DNA of 64,000 bases, taken from contig CP032931.1 of NCBI GenBank assembly GCA_003666485.1, positions 1,240,001-1,304,000 on the forward strand. The letters run 5' to 3'. Below the pieces are notes generated by a model that worked only from the letters and a program-made list of their open reading frames with translations, did no database searches and was not told the DNA's origin. Shown here piece after piece: positions 18,138 to 26,521 of the stretch. The stretch comes from Levilactobacillus brevis. GTDB taxonomy: Bacteria > Bacillota > Bacilli > Lactobacillales > Lactobacillaceae. Every line of letters begins with the position of its first letter. Positions within the stretch are counted from its first letter, which is position 1. A program made the position numbers and the translations under genes.

Positions 18138-18641
18138 TTAATCTTTCCCCGCGGTCTTCTTCTTGGCCCGCAGTACTGGACGACGGAACTTCGGCCGTGT
18201 CCGGTCCCAAATCGCAACGTTGCGTTGATACTGCGTAAAGAATTCATTGATGTCAGCGCCACTTAAATTGGAAGGAATTTCTTCCCAAGTCGTGGCACTT
18301 TGCAGAAAGGCTTGCCGGATTTCGTGTTCCACGTTGGCCCCCTTGGTGGTCAACCGCAGATACTTAACTCGGCGGTCGTCCATCTTTGCTTCCTGTTCCA
18401 CGAATCCGTCGAGCAACAGCGCCCGCAGTTTACGGGCAGCAGCGGAACGGGTCGTCCGCGTTGAATCAGCCAGTTCACTTAACGTAATGTTGCGTTGCTC
18501 GTGAATCTGTTTCAGCAACAAATATTGTTCGAAGCTAACCGAATATTGGCTGGTAATTTGTTCGGCCGCATTAATCAGCACACGAAAGATTTCGCGGTAC
18601 TGGCGAAGAAACGTCTCAAATACCCTTTCTTCGTTTTGCAT
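18138..18641 (-). CDS. MarR-family transcriptional regulator
   Basis: The 167-aa protein has the winged-helix layout of MarR: ITLSELADSTRTTRSAAARKLRALLLDGFV is the recognition region, written here as about residues 53-82, and MDDRRVKYLRLT is the wing with its DxR core. The C-terminal 20 residues are strongly basic (RAKKKTAGKD). AGGGGGAG precedes the start. It stands alone between pepO and a lipoprotein, so its targets cannot be deduced from context. Confidence 0.88.
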   Translation of the reverse strand: MQNEERVFETFLRQYREIFRVLINAAEQITSQYSVSFEQYLLLKQIHEQRNITLSELADSTRTTRSAAARKLRALLLDGFVEQEAKMDDRRVKYLRLTTKGANVEHEIRQAFLQSATTWEEIPSNLSGADINEFFTQYQRNVAIWDRTRPKFRRPVLRAKKKTAGKD

Positions 18642-18873
18642 AAAAAACTCCCCCTAGAAAAACGAATGTAGCCGGATTAGTAAAGTTGGGCAGGTCAATG
18701 ACGGCTCATCTTCACTACCTCAGCATACCGTTATTATGCGGCCTGACGAGTGGAGATAAAAACAATTGCGCTTGGAGACAGTGGATAAGATAAGTCAGTT
18801 TGTATTCAGATGCAAAAAGGTAAGTGATTGTTTCGCACTAAAACGGGGATGGTGGTCAGGTGTTTCGGCGCGC

Positions 18874-18908
18874 AAAAAAACGAGACTGGCCAACGCCGAG
18901 TCCCGTTT
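18874..18908 (-). terminator. Terminator of the lipoprotein gene
   Basis: AAACGAGACT and AGTCCCGTTT arms lie around GGCCAACGCC, with a seven-A run on the left that becomes a T-run on the minus strand. Confidence 0.85.
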
Positions 18909-18920
18909 AGAAGTAGACTA

Positions 18921-19805
18921 TTATTTGGTGATGTAGATGTACAGATGGTCGGTTGAGAAGCCAGTGTTGAACCGGATACCATTGGAGCGAATCGTCTTGG
19001 TAGTCGTCGAGGAACTGTTCTTCTTGGCATCCTTCAGGACCTTTTCAAACTTGTTGATAACGACCTTAGGTTTGGCCTTCAACGTGGTCCCTAACAGGGC
19101 AAAGGTCGTCCCGAAGGCTTTTTGACCAGCCTTGGTCTTCATTTGCTTGGTGGGCACGATTAGGGACAAGCCCATCAGCTTGCCGTGTTGCACGTTGCCC
19201 CGAACGGTGACGTCCTTGGTAGCGACCAGGTTCTTTAGGCCCGCTTTGGTCGTGGTGGGAAACAGCTCATCTTTGGCTTGTTTCTTGGCCGTGGCCATTT
19301 GTGCTTGTAGCTTTTTGGCGGTAGCCTGTTGTTGCTGAGCCGCGACAGCCGCAGCGGCTGGGTCCGTCTTCGCCAGTGCCGTCAATTTTTTCTTAGTAGC
19401 GGCTTGGGTCTTTTGGGCTTGTTGTAGCTGCTGTTGGACCTTAGTTGGCAAATGACTGGCAATCACCATCTGGTTATACTTAGCCGCAAATGTCTTGTAG
19501 GTTGCCAGTGCGTTGACCTTCTTGACCGTGACCGTCTTGGTGGCGTTGCCCGCGGTTAGCTTGACCGTTTGGTTTTTCGTGGACGCCGGTACCTGGAAGA
19601 AGTACGTGCCCCCGTCGGCTTTGACCTGGTGCTTGGCACCACCGTTGATTTGGTAAGTGATCGTCTTAGCTTTGGCGCTTCCTTTAATCACCGCGGTCAT
19701 CGCCGTTGGGTGGTAGCTGGTCTTGTTCGTCGTCAGAGCGTTGTTCGAGCAGCCGGCAAGGGTCAAGGCAAGCAGACCCAGGGCGCCCAACAGAATTTTT
19801 TTCAT
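18921..19805 (-). CDS. Putative lipoprotein of unknown function
   Basis: The protein (294 aa from MKKILL) has a lipoprotein signal peptide with the lipobox LAGC, so it should be anchored to the outer face of the membrane. An Ig-like stretch (about residues 30-90) is followed by an Ala/Gln/Lys-rich helical region (LQQAQKTQAATKKKL, AAQQQQATAKKLQAQM), probably coiled coil. The C-terminal half resembles uncharacterised Lactobacillus surface lipoproteins; I know no function. I chose the MKK start; a start four codons earlier lies too close to the ribosome site GAGGGATGG. Confidence 0.8.
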   Translation of the reverse strand: MKKILLGALGLLALTLAGCSNNALTTNKTSYHPTAMTAVIKGSAKAKTITYQINGGAKHQVKADGGTYFFQVPASTKNQTVKLTAGNATKTVTVKKVNALATYKTFAAKYNQMVIASHLPTKVQQQLQQAQKTQAATKKKLTALAKTDPAAAAVAAQQQQATAKKLQAQMATAKKQAKDELFPTTTKAGLKNLVATKDVTVRGNVQHGKLMGLSLIVPTKQMKTKAGQKAFGTTFALLGTTLKAKPKVVINKFEKVLKDAKKNSSSTTTKTIRSNGIRFNTGFSTDHLYIYITK

Positions 19806-20057
19806 ATTGATATCCATCCCTCAGTGATTAATTTACTTGCACTATCTTACCACAATCCGGGGTATTTTGTAGGGACAAACCCTAAGCCACTAATTTGTTA
19901 CGGGGGACTATGAGAATTGGCTAACATTTCGTGGACGAGCCTAAAAATCTCGTGATAAATTAAGCAAAAGGCTTCCCGGCACTGGTCAGAATTGGTATGA
20001 TGAAGTTGTGGAAAACGATACCACATGGATGGTTTACTATAGGAAGGACGGGATATT

Positions 20058-20483
20058 ATGTATGAACGGATCTTAGTACCAATGGATGGTAGTAAAAACG
20101 CGCACGCAGCACTGCTTGAGGCCACGAAATTAGCCAAGGAGCTGGGGTCTAAATTGTTCATCGTTTCCGTCGCCAGTGATCAGACCTATGCCCACTACGG
20201 CGCGGAATTCGGTAGCGAAATCGTGACGCATTTCAAAGATGCCGCTAGCAAATTCTTGGAGAGTGCGGTCAAAGAGGTCAAGGCACAAGGCGTTCCCGTG
20301 GAAACCAGATTCCAAGTGGGCTTACCAAAACCAACGATTGCCAAGACGTTGCCAACTGACTTGCACACGTCCTTGACGGTAATCGGCCGTTCCGGGGTTC
20401 ATGGCTTGGGTCGCGCCATCATGGGGTCAACTACCAGTTACGTGGTTCACAACTCCGAAACCAGCGTCTTGGTCGTGGACTAA
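20058..20483 (+). CDS. Universal stress protein, UspA family
   Basis: The 141-aa single-domain Usp has the N-terminal YERILVPMDGSKNA strand-loop and the ATP-binding signature GRSGVHGLGRAIMGST ahead of SVLVVD. Such proteins bind nucleotides in the cytoplasm and help survival under acid or starvation stress. ATG 20058 follows AGGAAGGA. It has its own terminator and appears monocistronic. Confidence 0.93.
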   Translation: MYERILVPMDGSKNAHAALLEATKLAKELGSKLFIVSVASDQTYAHYGAEFGSEIVTHFKDAASKFLESAVKEVKAQGVPVETRFQVGLPKPTIAKTLPTDLHTSLTVIGRSGVHGLGRAIMGSTTSYVVHNSETSVLVVD

Positions 20484-20524
20484 CAGCAGTTAACAGGTGT
20501 GTCTTAATTAAATAGCTATTATCC

Positions 20525-20557
20525 GGGACTGCAGGAACACGAGGCAGTCCCTTTTTT
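20525..20557 (+). terminator. Terminator of the usp gene
   Basis: GGGACTGC (20525-20532) pairs with GCAGTCCC (20544-20551), then six T. Confidence 0.92.
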
Positions 20558-20584
20558 GGTACACTGAATTTAGACCAAAATAGA

Positions 20585-20756
20585 GAGAGTGGGACAAAGG
20601 GCGATTAGCTGGCGAGCATTAAGGCTGATAAGCGAATAATCCCGGGTTTGGATTGTTTGCTTATCAGTTTTAAGCGGAACCAGCTGCCTTTTGTCCCAGG
20701 TTTCAACACCAGATATTCGGAGACACAAAGGGCCTGAGACTTTTGTCCTAGGCCCA
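20585..20756 (+). repeat. Family B repeat, full copy
   Basis: The element starts GAGAGTGGGACAAAGGGCG and ends CTAGGCCC. The outer stem pairs GGGACAAA..TTAGCTGG with CCAGCTGCCTTTTGTCCC. The inner stem CTGATAAGC/GCTTATCAG encloses AATCC..GGATT. A second half holds GGGCCT..AGGCCC. It is nearly identical to the inverted copy at 25097-25268. Confidence 0.85.
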
Positions 20757-20760
20757 AAAT

Positions 20761-20789
20761 AAAACGCACCGACAGTGTCAGTGCGTTTT
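20761..20789 (-). terminator. Terminator of the 38-aa protein gene
   Basis: AAAACGCAC and GTGCGTTTT arms lie directly downstream of the minus-strand small gene. It can also serve the opposite strand. Confidence 0.75.
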
Positions 20790-20807
20790 ACGGTATTGGC
20801 GTTCAGC

Positions 20808-20924
20808 TTACTTCTTGTTCTTTAACCAACGTTGTAAGTCTGAAATTTCGTCGCGGCGCTTCCGGTCCTTTTTACGGTTAACCTTCCGACGGCCTTGTAC
20901 GCCATTTGGATGTGCTTTTCTCAT
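20808..20924 (-). CDS. 38-aa highly basic protein
   Basis: The frame MRKAHPNGVQGRRKVNRKKD.. to ..WLKNKK contains more than a dozen Lys/Arg. The start follows GAGGGTTTTTACA on the minus strand at good spacing and a terminator follows the stop, so it is a well-formed short gene. No hydrophobic segment is present. The charge suggests RNA, ribosome or nucleoid binding, but that is inference and I do not recognise the family. Confidence 0.75.
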   Translation of the reverse strand: MRKAHPNGVQGRRKVNRKKDRKRRDEISDLQRWLKNKK

Positions 20925-21150
20925 TGTAAAAACCCTCGCTTAATTAAAATAACAATCGACTGTAAGTGTACTGGTTTTTAAGCCAAAATGCAAGGCTTTC
21001 ACGGGATTTCGCTAGACTTTTCCGGTCAGGAGGGTTGACAGCCCGCGGGTTCCTGTGATTTTATTAAAATTTTTGGTAACGGGAATTTAACCTGTCAGAG
21101 AGTGGTATATTAGATTCGTTGTCACAAAATAGCAAGAAAGGGACGGGAAC

Positions 21151-22266
21151 ATGCAATTCTTAAAGACAAACCGGGGGCGTGCGCTGGCCTGGTTAGTGAC
21201 GCTACTACTGGGCGGCTTGATCGTCTGGGGGACGCAGCACGATGCGGCGTTGTACCACGACCCGATCATGCAGGTCACACAGGTCACGACGGGGCAGCCG
21301 AGCAAGGAAACCGATGATTTCCACAACACGGATACCCAGACCAAGCAGACCTTGCACGGTAAAATTTTAAACGGCCGTTATCGTGGCCAACGCCTGACCG
21401 TGACCAATACGTACTCGCGTTCCGGCGCCATGGATCAGCGTTACCGCGTGGGCAGCCAACTCTTCGTGGTGGTCCATGATCATCAGAGTGCTCACCTGAC
21501 GGCCACGGCCAAAGACTTGAAGCGGGATACGCCGTTGCTTTTCATGATCTGGCTAGTCGTGGGCTTATTGTTGTTGATCATGCAATTCAGTGGTTTCATG
21601 GCCTTTCTAAGTGTGGCGGCCAACGGCGTCCTGTTCTTGATCGCGATTCTGCTAAATGGTTCGACGCAAGGCGCTCAGGTCTTGTGGATCTTCGGTAGCC
21701 TGGCCGTGGTCTTTGCGGCGCTAACGCTATGGTTGGTGCTCGGTGCCAATCGGCAAATGCTGATCACCCTGGCGACGACGCTAGGGGGGACCGCCATCGC
21801 CATTGTGGTTGCGTTGCTAGTCTTTCATTTTACCCATGAGCGGGGGATGTTCTACGAATCCATGCAGTACGTCACCCAATTGCCGCGGCCGCTATTTTTG
21901 GCCGAGACCTTACTGGGATCCCTGGGAGCGGTCATGGACGAGTCGACCGACATCATTTCCTCGTTATTCGCGTTGAAACGGGAACGGCCGGAGCTCTCAG
22001 CCGCGCAGGTGTTCAAGTCCGGCCGGCAGATTGGCAGTACCATCATGGGGCCGCTGATCAACGTGCTGTTCTTCATCTTCGTGGCCGACACCTTCCCGAT
22101 GGCCATGTTATATCTGAAGAATGGTAATAGCTGGGGCTATACCTTCTCGATGAACATGTCGATGGGGGTCGTCCAAAGCCTGATCAGTGGGATCGGTATC
22201 GTCTTGGCCGTGCCACTTGCCAGTTTCTTAGCCAGTCGTTTCATGGAAAAGAAGGTGCGCGCATGA
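21151..22266 (+). CDS. YibE/F-family membrane protein (first of pair)
   Basis: The 371-aa protein has an N-terminal membrane anchor, an extracytoplasmic stretch of about 110 residues (residues 30-140; TLHGKILNGRYRGQRLTV is a typical YibE segment) and then several hydrophobic helices. This is the layout of YibE/F proteins, whose biochemical role is unknown. AGAAAGGGACGGG precedes ATG 21151. The 3' end overlaps the next gene by ATGA, so the two are translationally coupled and probably form a complex. Confidence 0.85.
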   Translation: MQFLKTNRGRALAWLVTLLLGGLIVWGTQHDAALYHDPIMQVTQVTTGQPSKETDDFHNTDTQTKQTLHGKILNGRYRGQRLTVTNTYSRSGAMDQRYRVGSQLFVVVHDHQSAHLTATAKDLKRDTPLLFMIWLVVGLLLLIMQFSGFMAFLSVAANGVLFLIAILLNGSTQGAQVLWIFGSLAVVFAALTLWLVLGANRQMLITLATTLGGTAIAIVVALLVFHFTHERGMFYESMQYVTQLPRPLFLAETLLGSLGAVMDESTDIISSLFALKRERPELSAAQVFKSGRQIGSTIMGPLINVLFFIFVADTFPMAMLYLKNGNSWGYTFSMNMSMGVVQSLISGIGIVLAVPLASFLASRFMEKKVRA

Positions 22267-23048
22267 GTACGATCAATGTGTTGGGGCTAGTGTTACTGGT
22301 CTTGATGATTCTGGTGGGTGGCAAGGCTGGGGCCCAATCGTTTCTGGCGTTACTGCTGAACTTTGGTCTATTGTTCTTAGCCATCGTCTTGGTGGCCTTT
22401 CAATTTCCACCGCTGATCGTGACGTTGGTCGTGGGCATGCTGGTTTTGGCACTGACCATTTTCATGAGCAGTGGCGACGACCTCTCCAGCACGGTGGCTT
22501 TTATCGCCTCTGCGGTGGTCCTGGTGGTCTTGGTCCTGTTGATCGTGCCGGTCGAGCACTGGGCGCTGGTCCAGGGATTCGGCCCTGAAGATAGTGAGGA
22601 CTTGGAAGGCCTGTCCGTCTTAGTTGGCGTCAACTTTGTCCAGGTGACCACCGCTACGGCCATTTTAAGCACGTTAGGGGCGATTGCTGAGGCAGCCATG
22701 GCAATTGCTGCAGGGCTCAGTGAAATCCTTGAGCAGCACCCACAGGTCACTTTAAAGAGCTTGCTGGGGGATGGCATCGCCGTGGGCAAACAAATTATCG
22801 GGACGACCTTTAATACCCTGTTCTTCGGTTTCTTCGGTGGCTTCCTCGCGCTGTTCATCTGGTTCACCGGCGTCCATTACTCAGTGGGTGAAATCTTAAA
22901 CGATAAAATCTTTGTGTCAGAAATCCTCATGATCCTCTTCGCCATGGTCAGCGTAATCCTGACCGTACCCATCACGACCTGGGTCATGACGCGGGCCGTC
23001 GCGGGTCAACGCAAGCGAGCGGCTAAAAATGCGTCTGCGGATAAATAG
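22263..23048 (+). CDS. YibE/F-family membrane protein (second of pair)
   Basis: This 261-aa protein is almost entirely hydrophobic, with about seven membrane segments, and it corresponds to the membrane half of YibE/F. It overlaps the preceding gene by four bases. The motif NTLFFGFFGGF is similar to NVLFFIF in the partner, suggesting an ancient duplication. Transport of an unknown substrate is often supposed for this family but is not shown. Confidence 0.85.
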   Translation: MSTINVLGLVLLVLMILVGGKAGAQSFLALLLNFGLLFLAIVLVAFQFPPLIVTLVVGMLVLALTIFMSSGDDLSSTVAFIASAVVLVVLVLLIVPVEHWALVQGFGPEDSEDLEGLSVLVGVNFVQVTTATAILSTLGAIAEAAMAIAAGLSEILEQHPQVTLKSLLGDGIAVGKQIIGTTFNTLFFGFFGGFLALFIWFTGVHYSVGEILNDKIFVSEILMILFAMVSVILTVPITTWVMTRAVAGQRKRAAKNASADK

Positions 23049-23074
23049 GGGATGCACCTAACCAATTAATTGAG

Positions 23075-23118
23075 AAAGACGTAGGCGAGTGATAGTGATT
23101 GCTGGTCTACGTCTTTTT
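23075..23118 (+). terminator. Terminator of the YibE/F operon
   Basis: AAAGACGTAG (23075-23084) pairs with CTACGTCTTT (23107-23116) and continues into TTTT. Confidence 0.85.
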
Positions 23119-23194
23119 GGGCATTGTAAACTGAGAAGTATTATTGTCGTCCAACTCAGTGCGATAAGACGGGTTATTCGCCGCCGCATGGTCC

Positions 23195-23392
23195 GAACTG
23201 GCCGCCTCCCGTTCGCCAAATATGGGTCGGAACGCGGTGGGCGGACGGGTCGAGCCAGAGGGCGGTCTCGACGCCTCGTCTTTGAGCCGAAATTCACGTC
23301 TCAAAGACGCCAGTTTTAAAAGCGGCATGAACCATGTCGCTTTTAAAACTCCCACGGCTGAACCCATATTTGGCGAACTCCGGCTATGGGGA
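23195..23392 (-). repeat. Family A structured repeat, minus orientation
   Basis: A perfect 17-bp closing stem GTTCGCCAAATATGGGT (23211-23227) pairs with 23362-23378. Read on the minus strand it has hairpin GTTTTAAAAGCG/CGCTTTTAAAAC, hairpin CTTTGAG/CTCAAAG, and hairpin GTCGAG/CTCGAC with loop ACCGCCCTCTGG. Confidence 0.85.
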
Positions 23393-23694
23393 TGATTAAC
23401 CACCAATCAGTTTAATGCTGGGTAGCAGGTGGGTTACAGAAACGCTGGCCCAATTCAGTTTCACCGAGAAGTACCGATTCGCTGAAGTCGGCTGGTATTC
23501 AGTGGCGCAAGTGAACCGGAAGCCCATTTTCCTAGAGCAGACAGAGCTTTTGGTTTAGCGGTTAGAAGGCCATTCGACCAGGACTTATGGCTTAAGCATC
23601 CGCCACCGCTAGCTATCTCAGGTTAGGGCGCTCACGAAGTTAATCAGACTATCGTTGTGAAATGACAACGTTCAGCTACGTTAGTGGGGTAGTC
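23393..23694 (+). other. Gap between two family A elements
   Basis: No gene is visible. A small hairpin CGTTGT..ACAACG lies near 23653-23671. The two flanking family A elements face opposite ways. Confidence 0.4.
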
Positions 23695-23700
23695 TACCAC

Positions 23701-23890
23701 GTAGCCGTGAGCGAGCTAAATTTGGACTCAGCCGTGGGCGTTTTCAAGTGACCTACTTGGAAACGGGCGTCTTCGAGACGTGGTTTTCGGCTCGAAGCGA
23801 GTTTGAAGACCGCACTTTGGCTTCGACTGGTCCTTACCATAGCGTCACGGTCCAAATTTGGCGAACGGCAAGGCGGCCAGCGCGATACAG
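23701..23890 (+). repeat. Family A structured repeat
   Basis: The closing stem GCTAAATTTGGAC (23715-23727) pairs with GTCCAAATTTGGC (23850-23862) with one G-U. Inside are GTTTTCAAG/CTTGGAAAC, and CTTCGAG/CTCGAAG where the T-A of other copies is replaced by C-G. The conserved ACCGCACTTTGG loop and GGCGGCCAGC end are present. Confidence 0.85.
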
Positions 23891-23916
23891 TGTCGCAGCC
23901 AAAGAACATTGTCGTC

Positions 23917-23954
23917 AAAAAAACGGCCACCCGGAAAACTCCGAGTGGTCGTTT
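23917..23954 (-). terminator. Terminator of the amidase gene
   Basis: AAACGGCCAC and GTGGTCGTTT arms lie after a seven-A run, which gives a T-run on the minus strand. Confidence 0.88.
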
Positions 23955-23969
23955 GATTTAACCGTTAAA

Positions 23970-25052
23970 TTAGTTGCTGCTAGCACTGCTAGTTGCCGTG
24001 GTGCTGCCGCTGGCACTGGATGCCGCTGCGGTGGCAACGCTGCTAGAACTGGCGGAGCTGGAACTTTCGCTGGTCGTGGTTGGGACATTCTTCACGCCAG
24101 ACAAGTTCTTGGAGTAGACCCAGTAACGCGTCTTACTCTTGGTGTTCTTGGAAGGCTTGATCCGGTACCACGTTTGGCCCGTGCTCTTCTTACCAACCAT
24201 GTCGATGTAGTACGTCTTGCCAACCTTAGGGGAGATCTTAGACCAACTTTGACGCTTGGCGTTCTTGTTGGCACCCTTCAGGTGGTTGTACAGGTAGTAC
24301 TTCTTGTATTTCTTGCTTAACGTGGCTTGCTTGTTCACAGAGGTGTACTTGGCTGAGACCAGCTTGGTGTGTGACACGTTCATGGCGTTGTAGTACTTTT
24401 TAACCATCGTGTAGAACATTGCCATGGTGTACTTTTGCCCAAAGTACTTGCTGCCGGCACTGGCATAGTAGCCAACGGGGTCGGTATGCGTGGAGCCGCC
24501 CAGGTGCTTAGCGACGGAACCATGGGACCAAACCGTGCCTTTGCCATCGTAAGCGGCATCGTTAGGCTTCAGGTTGTATTCATTCAACAGGTAAGCCGTG
24601 TACCAAGAAGCGTTAGCGATTTCGTGGGCAAAGGCGGACTTGCTGTGAACTTCGACTTGTTCAAATTGAACGAAGCGCGCGTTGCCAGGGAAGCCGACAC
24701 CCCAAGCCAGGTAATCGGTGTTGGCGATGTTAATGATCCGTGAACCATCAACGAAACTGTGGACGAACGCGTTGTTGTAGTTACGCTTCATATAGGCGAT
24801 TTCGTTGTAAATGGTGGAGGAAGGGTTGGCCGTTTCGTGAACGACGACACCCTCTGGCTTGGCCTTACCGTGACGGTATTTGTTCTTAGGGAAGCCACTC
24901 CAGATCGACTTGGTCACCTTGGCTGGCTTGATGTCTTGGCTATCAATATAGCTGTTGACCTTAGAAGTAGCGGCAGAAGCCGTCGTCGTTGATAAACCTA
25001 AGATTCCGGCAGCACCTAACGTGGCCAGTGCAGTTAAAACAAATTTGTGCAT
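23970..25052 (-). CDS. Secreted N-acetylmuramoyl-L-alanine amidase with wall-binding domain
   Basis: The protein (360 aa from MHKFVL) has a Sec signal peptide ending TASA. An amidase_2/PGRP-type domain follows (about residues 50-200): GVVVHETANP gives the first zinc histidine, FVHSFVDG the second region, and GSTHTDPVGYY the C-terminal His and Asp. Next comes an SH3-like wall-binding segment (residues 240-320, YYLYNHLKGANKNAK) and a Ser/Ala/Thr-rich tail. It would cleave the stem peptide from muramic acid in peptidoglycan. The MHK start follows AGGGTG; the longer MIRVK start lies on the ribosome site. Confidence 0.88.
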   Translation of the reverse strand: MHKFVLTALATLGAAGILGLSTTTASAATSKVNSYIDSQDIKPAKVTKSIWSGFPKNKYRHGKAKPEGVVVHETANPSSTIYNEIAYMKRNYNNAFVHSFVDGSRIINIANTDYLAWGVGFPGNARFVQFEQVEVHSKSAFAHEIANASWYTAYLLNEYNLKPNDAAYDGKGTVWSHGSVAKHLGGSTHTDPVGYYASAGSKYFGQKYTMAMFYTMVKKYYNAMNVSHTKLVSAKYTSVNKQATLSKKYKKYYLYNHLKGANKNAKRQSWSKISPKVGKTYYIDMVGKKSTGQTWYRIKPSKNTKSKTRYWVYSKNLSGVKNVPTTTSESSSSASSSSVATAAASSASGSTTATSSASSN

Positions 25053-25096
25053 TTTCACCCTGATCATCCCTCATATCTTTCTAGTCATTTTTACGA

Positions 25097-25268
25097 CGGG
25101 TCTAGGACAAAAGTCTCAGGCCCTTTGTGTCTCCGAATATCTGGTGTTGAAACCTGGGACAAAAGGCAGCTGGTTCCGCTTAAAACTGATAAGCAAACAA
25201 TCCAAACCCGGGATTATTCGCTTATCAGTCTTAATGCTCGCCAGCTAACCGCCTTTTGTCCCACTCTC
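25097..25268 (-). repeat. Family B repeat, inverted copy
   Basis: Its reverse complement is almost identical to 20585-20756, including AATCCCGGGTTTGGATT in the inner loop. The stretch 25269-25550 that follows holds no convincing gene. Confidence 0.88.
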
Positions 25269-25551
25269 GCTCAGTCGTCTTCGATTAATATCCGATATCA
25301 ACTATATACATTATCAGCGGCCACGACAAGCGCCAGACGGGGCTTCATGGCCAATATTACGATGGTAATAACGATAGCCACGGCTTTTGTTCGGGGTGTT
25401 TTCAAAAAGATTAAAACTTAACGACACCTGTAATGTGGCTGTAACATTGCCGTGGCGGGGCTGAATGGCTCTTTCATGAAAATCCTTGTGAAAGGAACCA
25501 GGCCTTGACTTGGTAACGGTTCAGTAAATTTATTCCGGTGATGGCCACACG

Positions 25552-25583
25552 AAAAAAGGGGCCAAGACGAGTGCCCTGGCCAC
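25552..25583 (-). terminator. Terminator of perR
   Basis: GGCCA and TGGCC arms around AGACGAGTGCCC. The A-run on the left is a T-run on the minus strand. Confidence 0.75.
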
Positions 25584-25612
25584 CTAACGGATTGTTTATG
25601 TGATTGACGGAC

Positions 25613-26110
25613 TTAGAGGTGATTGGCCTCCTGAGCCCATTTTTGCCGTTCCGGGTCAATGTGGAGCTTTTGTTGACACTCCGGACAGAGACCGTAGACC
25701 TCAACGTGATTACTGGTTACCAGGTAGCCAGTCTGTGCGCTGGCCTGTTGGTTCAGTTCATTTTCAATCTTAGAAAAGTCAGGCGTAAAGACGTCGGTGA
25801 TCTTACCACAATTTTCGCAGATCACGTGGTAGTGGGGCCGACCGTAAAAGTCGTAGCGAATCCCACCGTTGTCGTTGGGAAGCTCGATCACGATGCCCAG
25901 GTCCACGAACAGATTCAAGGTGTTGTAGACCGTGGCCATGCTGAGGTTAGGCGCCTCAACGGCTAAGGCGTTAAAAATCGTATCCACGGACGGGTGATTG
26001 TGGTGCGTCACCAGGTAGGTCAGAATGGTCTGCCGCTGTGGCGTCACCCGAACGTGGTGGTCTTTTAAGGTTTGTAAAGCATGAGTAAGAAGCTGCTGCT
26101 GACCAGCCAA
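25613..26110 (-). CDS. perR: Peroxide-responsive Fur-family repressor PerR
   Basis: The 165-aa protein has the Fur winged helix (RVTPQRQTIL, SMATVYNTL) and two CxxC zinc pairs (C98/C101 and C142/C145). The regulatory metal ligands of B. subtilis PerR (H37, D85, H91, H93, D104) all have equivalents here at H39, D87, H93, H95 and D106; the final Asp, rather than Glu, supports PerR over Fur. It should sense peroxide by metal-catalysed histidine oxidation. The start is TTG after AAGGAGGGA. Metal transporter genes lie divergently upstream. Confidence 0.9.
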   Translation of the reverse strand: MAGQQQLLTHALQTLKDHHVRVTPQRQTILTYLVTHHNHPSVDTIFNALAVEAPNLSMATVYNTLNLFVDLGIVIELPNDNGGIRYDFYGRPHYHVICENCGKITDVFTPDFSKIENELNQQASAQTGYLVTSNHVEVYGLCPECQQKLHIDPERQKWAQEANHL

Positions 26111-26521
26111 GATAAATCCCTCCTTGGATTGAACGTGTTACTGTCAGTAAAGGGTCAGTGGTTCACTACTGAGGGGATGACCCCTCAGTCACGGGCGTTG
26201 CCACTGGAAAGGACAACTTGACCATTATAACCATCTCCGGCGCAAACGCAAAGCGCTTTTTGAGAATCACTCTAGCCTGACTCTATTAAACCACACCTGG
26301 CCGAGACTTCCAGTAAAACGACTTATTTAGAATGAATCGCAATTAATTTCAAAATATGGGAATTGAGAGTTTACATTTCCCGAGTGGATGATTACAATGG
26401 GTCTAGCGACAGATAATAATGATTCTAAAGTAGCTAATATTATTAGTTATCCCGAACTTTTATTTCGAACAGTGTTAGAATAAAAAAGGATGTAACAAAA
26501 CTTATCTGGGGGCGGATAGCA
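26111..26521 (+). other. Divergent perR / VIT1 intergenic region
   Basis: The region holds a 13-bp palindrome TTACTGTCAGTAA (26138-26150) just upstream of perR, a perfect 9-bp hairpin ACTGAGGGG-ATGA-CCCCTCAGT (26166-26187), and the PerR-box-like site at 26414. No gene is visible. Confidence 0.55.
26414..26428 (+). promoter_or_regulatory. Candidate PerR box
   Basis: TAATAATGATTCTAA matches the PerR consensus TTATAATNATTATAA at 12 of 14 defined positions. It lies about 95 bases upstream of the first VIT1 gene. Confidence 0.55.

Noticed and set aside
23058-23930. Several ORFs of 76-190 codons across the YibE/F-amidase gap
   Set aside because: They cross family A hairpins or lie opposite the amidase gene, with repetitive low-quality protein sequence.
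25349-25423. 24-codon frame starting MANITMVITIATAFV, resembling a small membrane toxin
   Set aside because: The hydrophobic stretch is short and I see no antisense promoter, paired repeats or terminator around it. It is probably chance.
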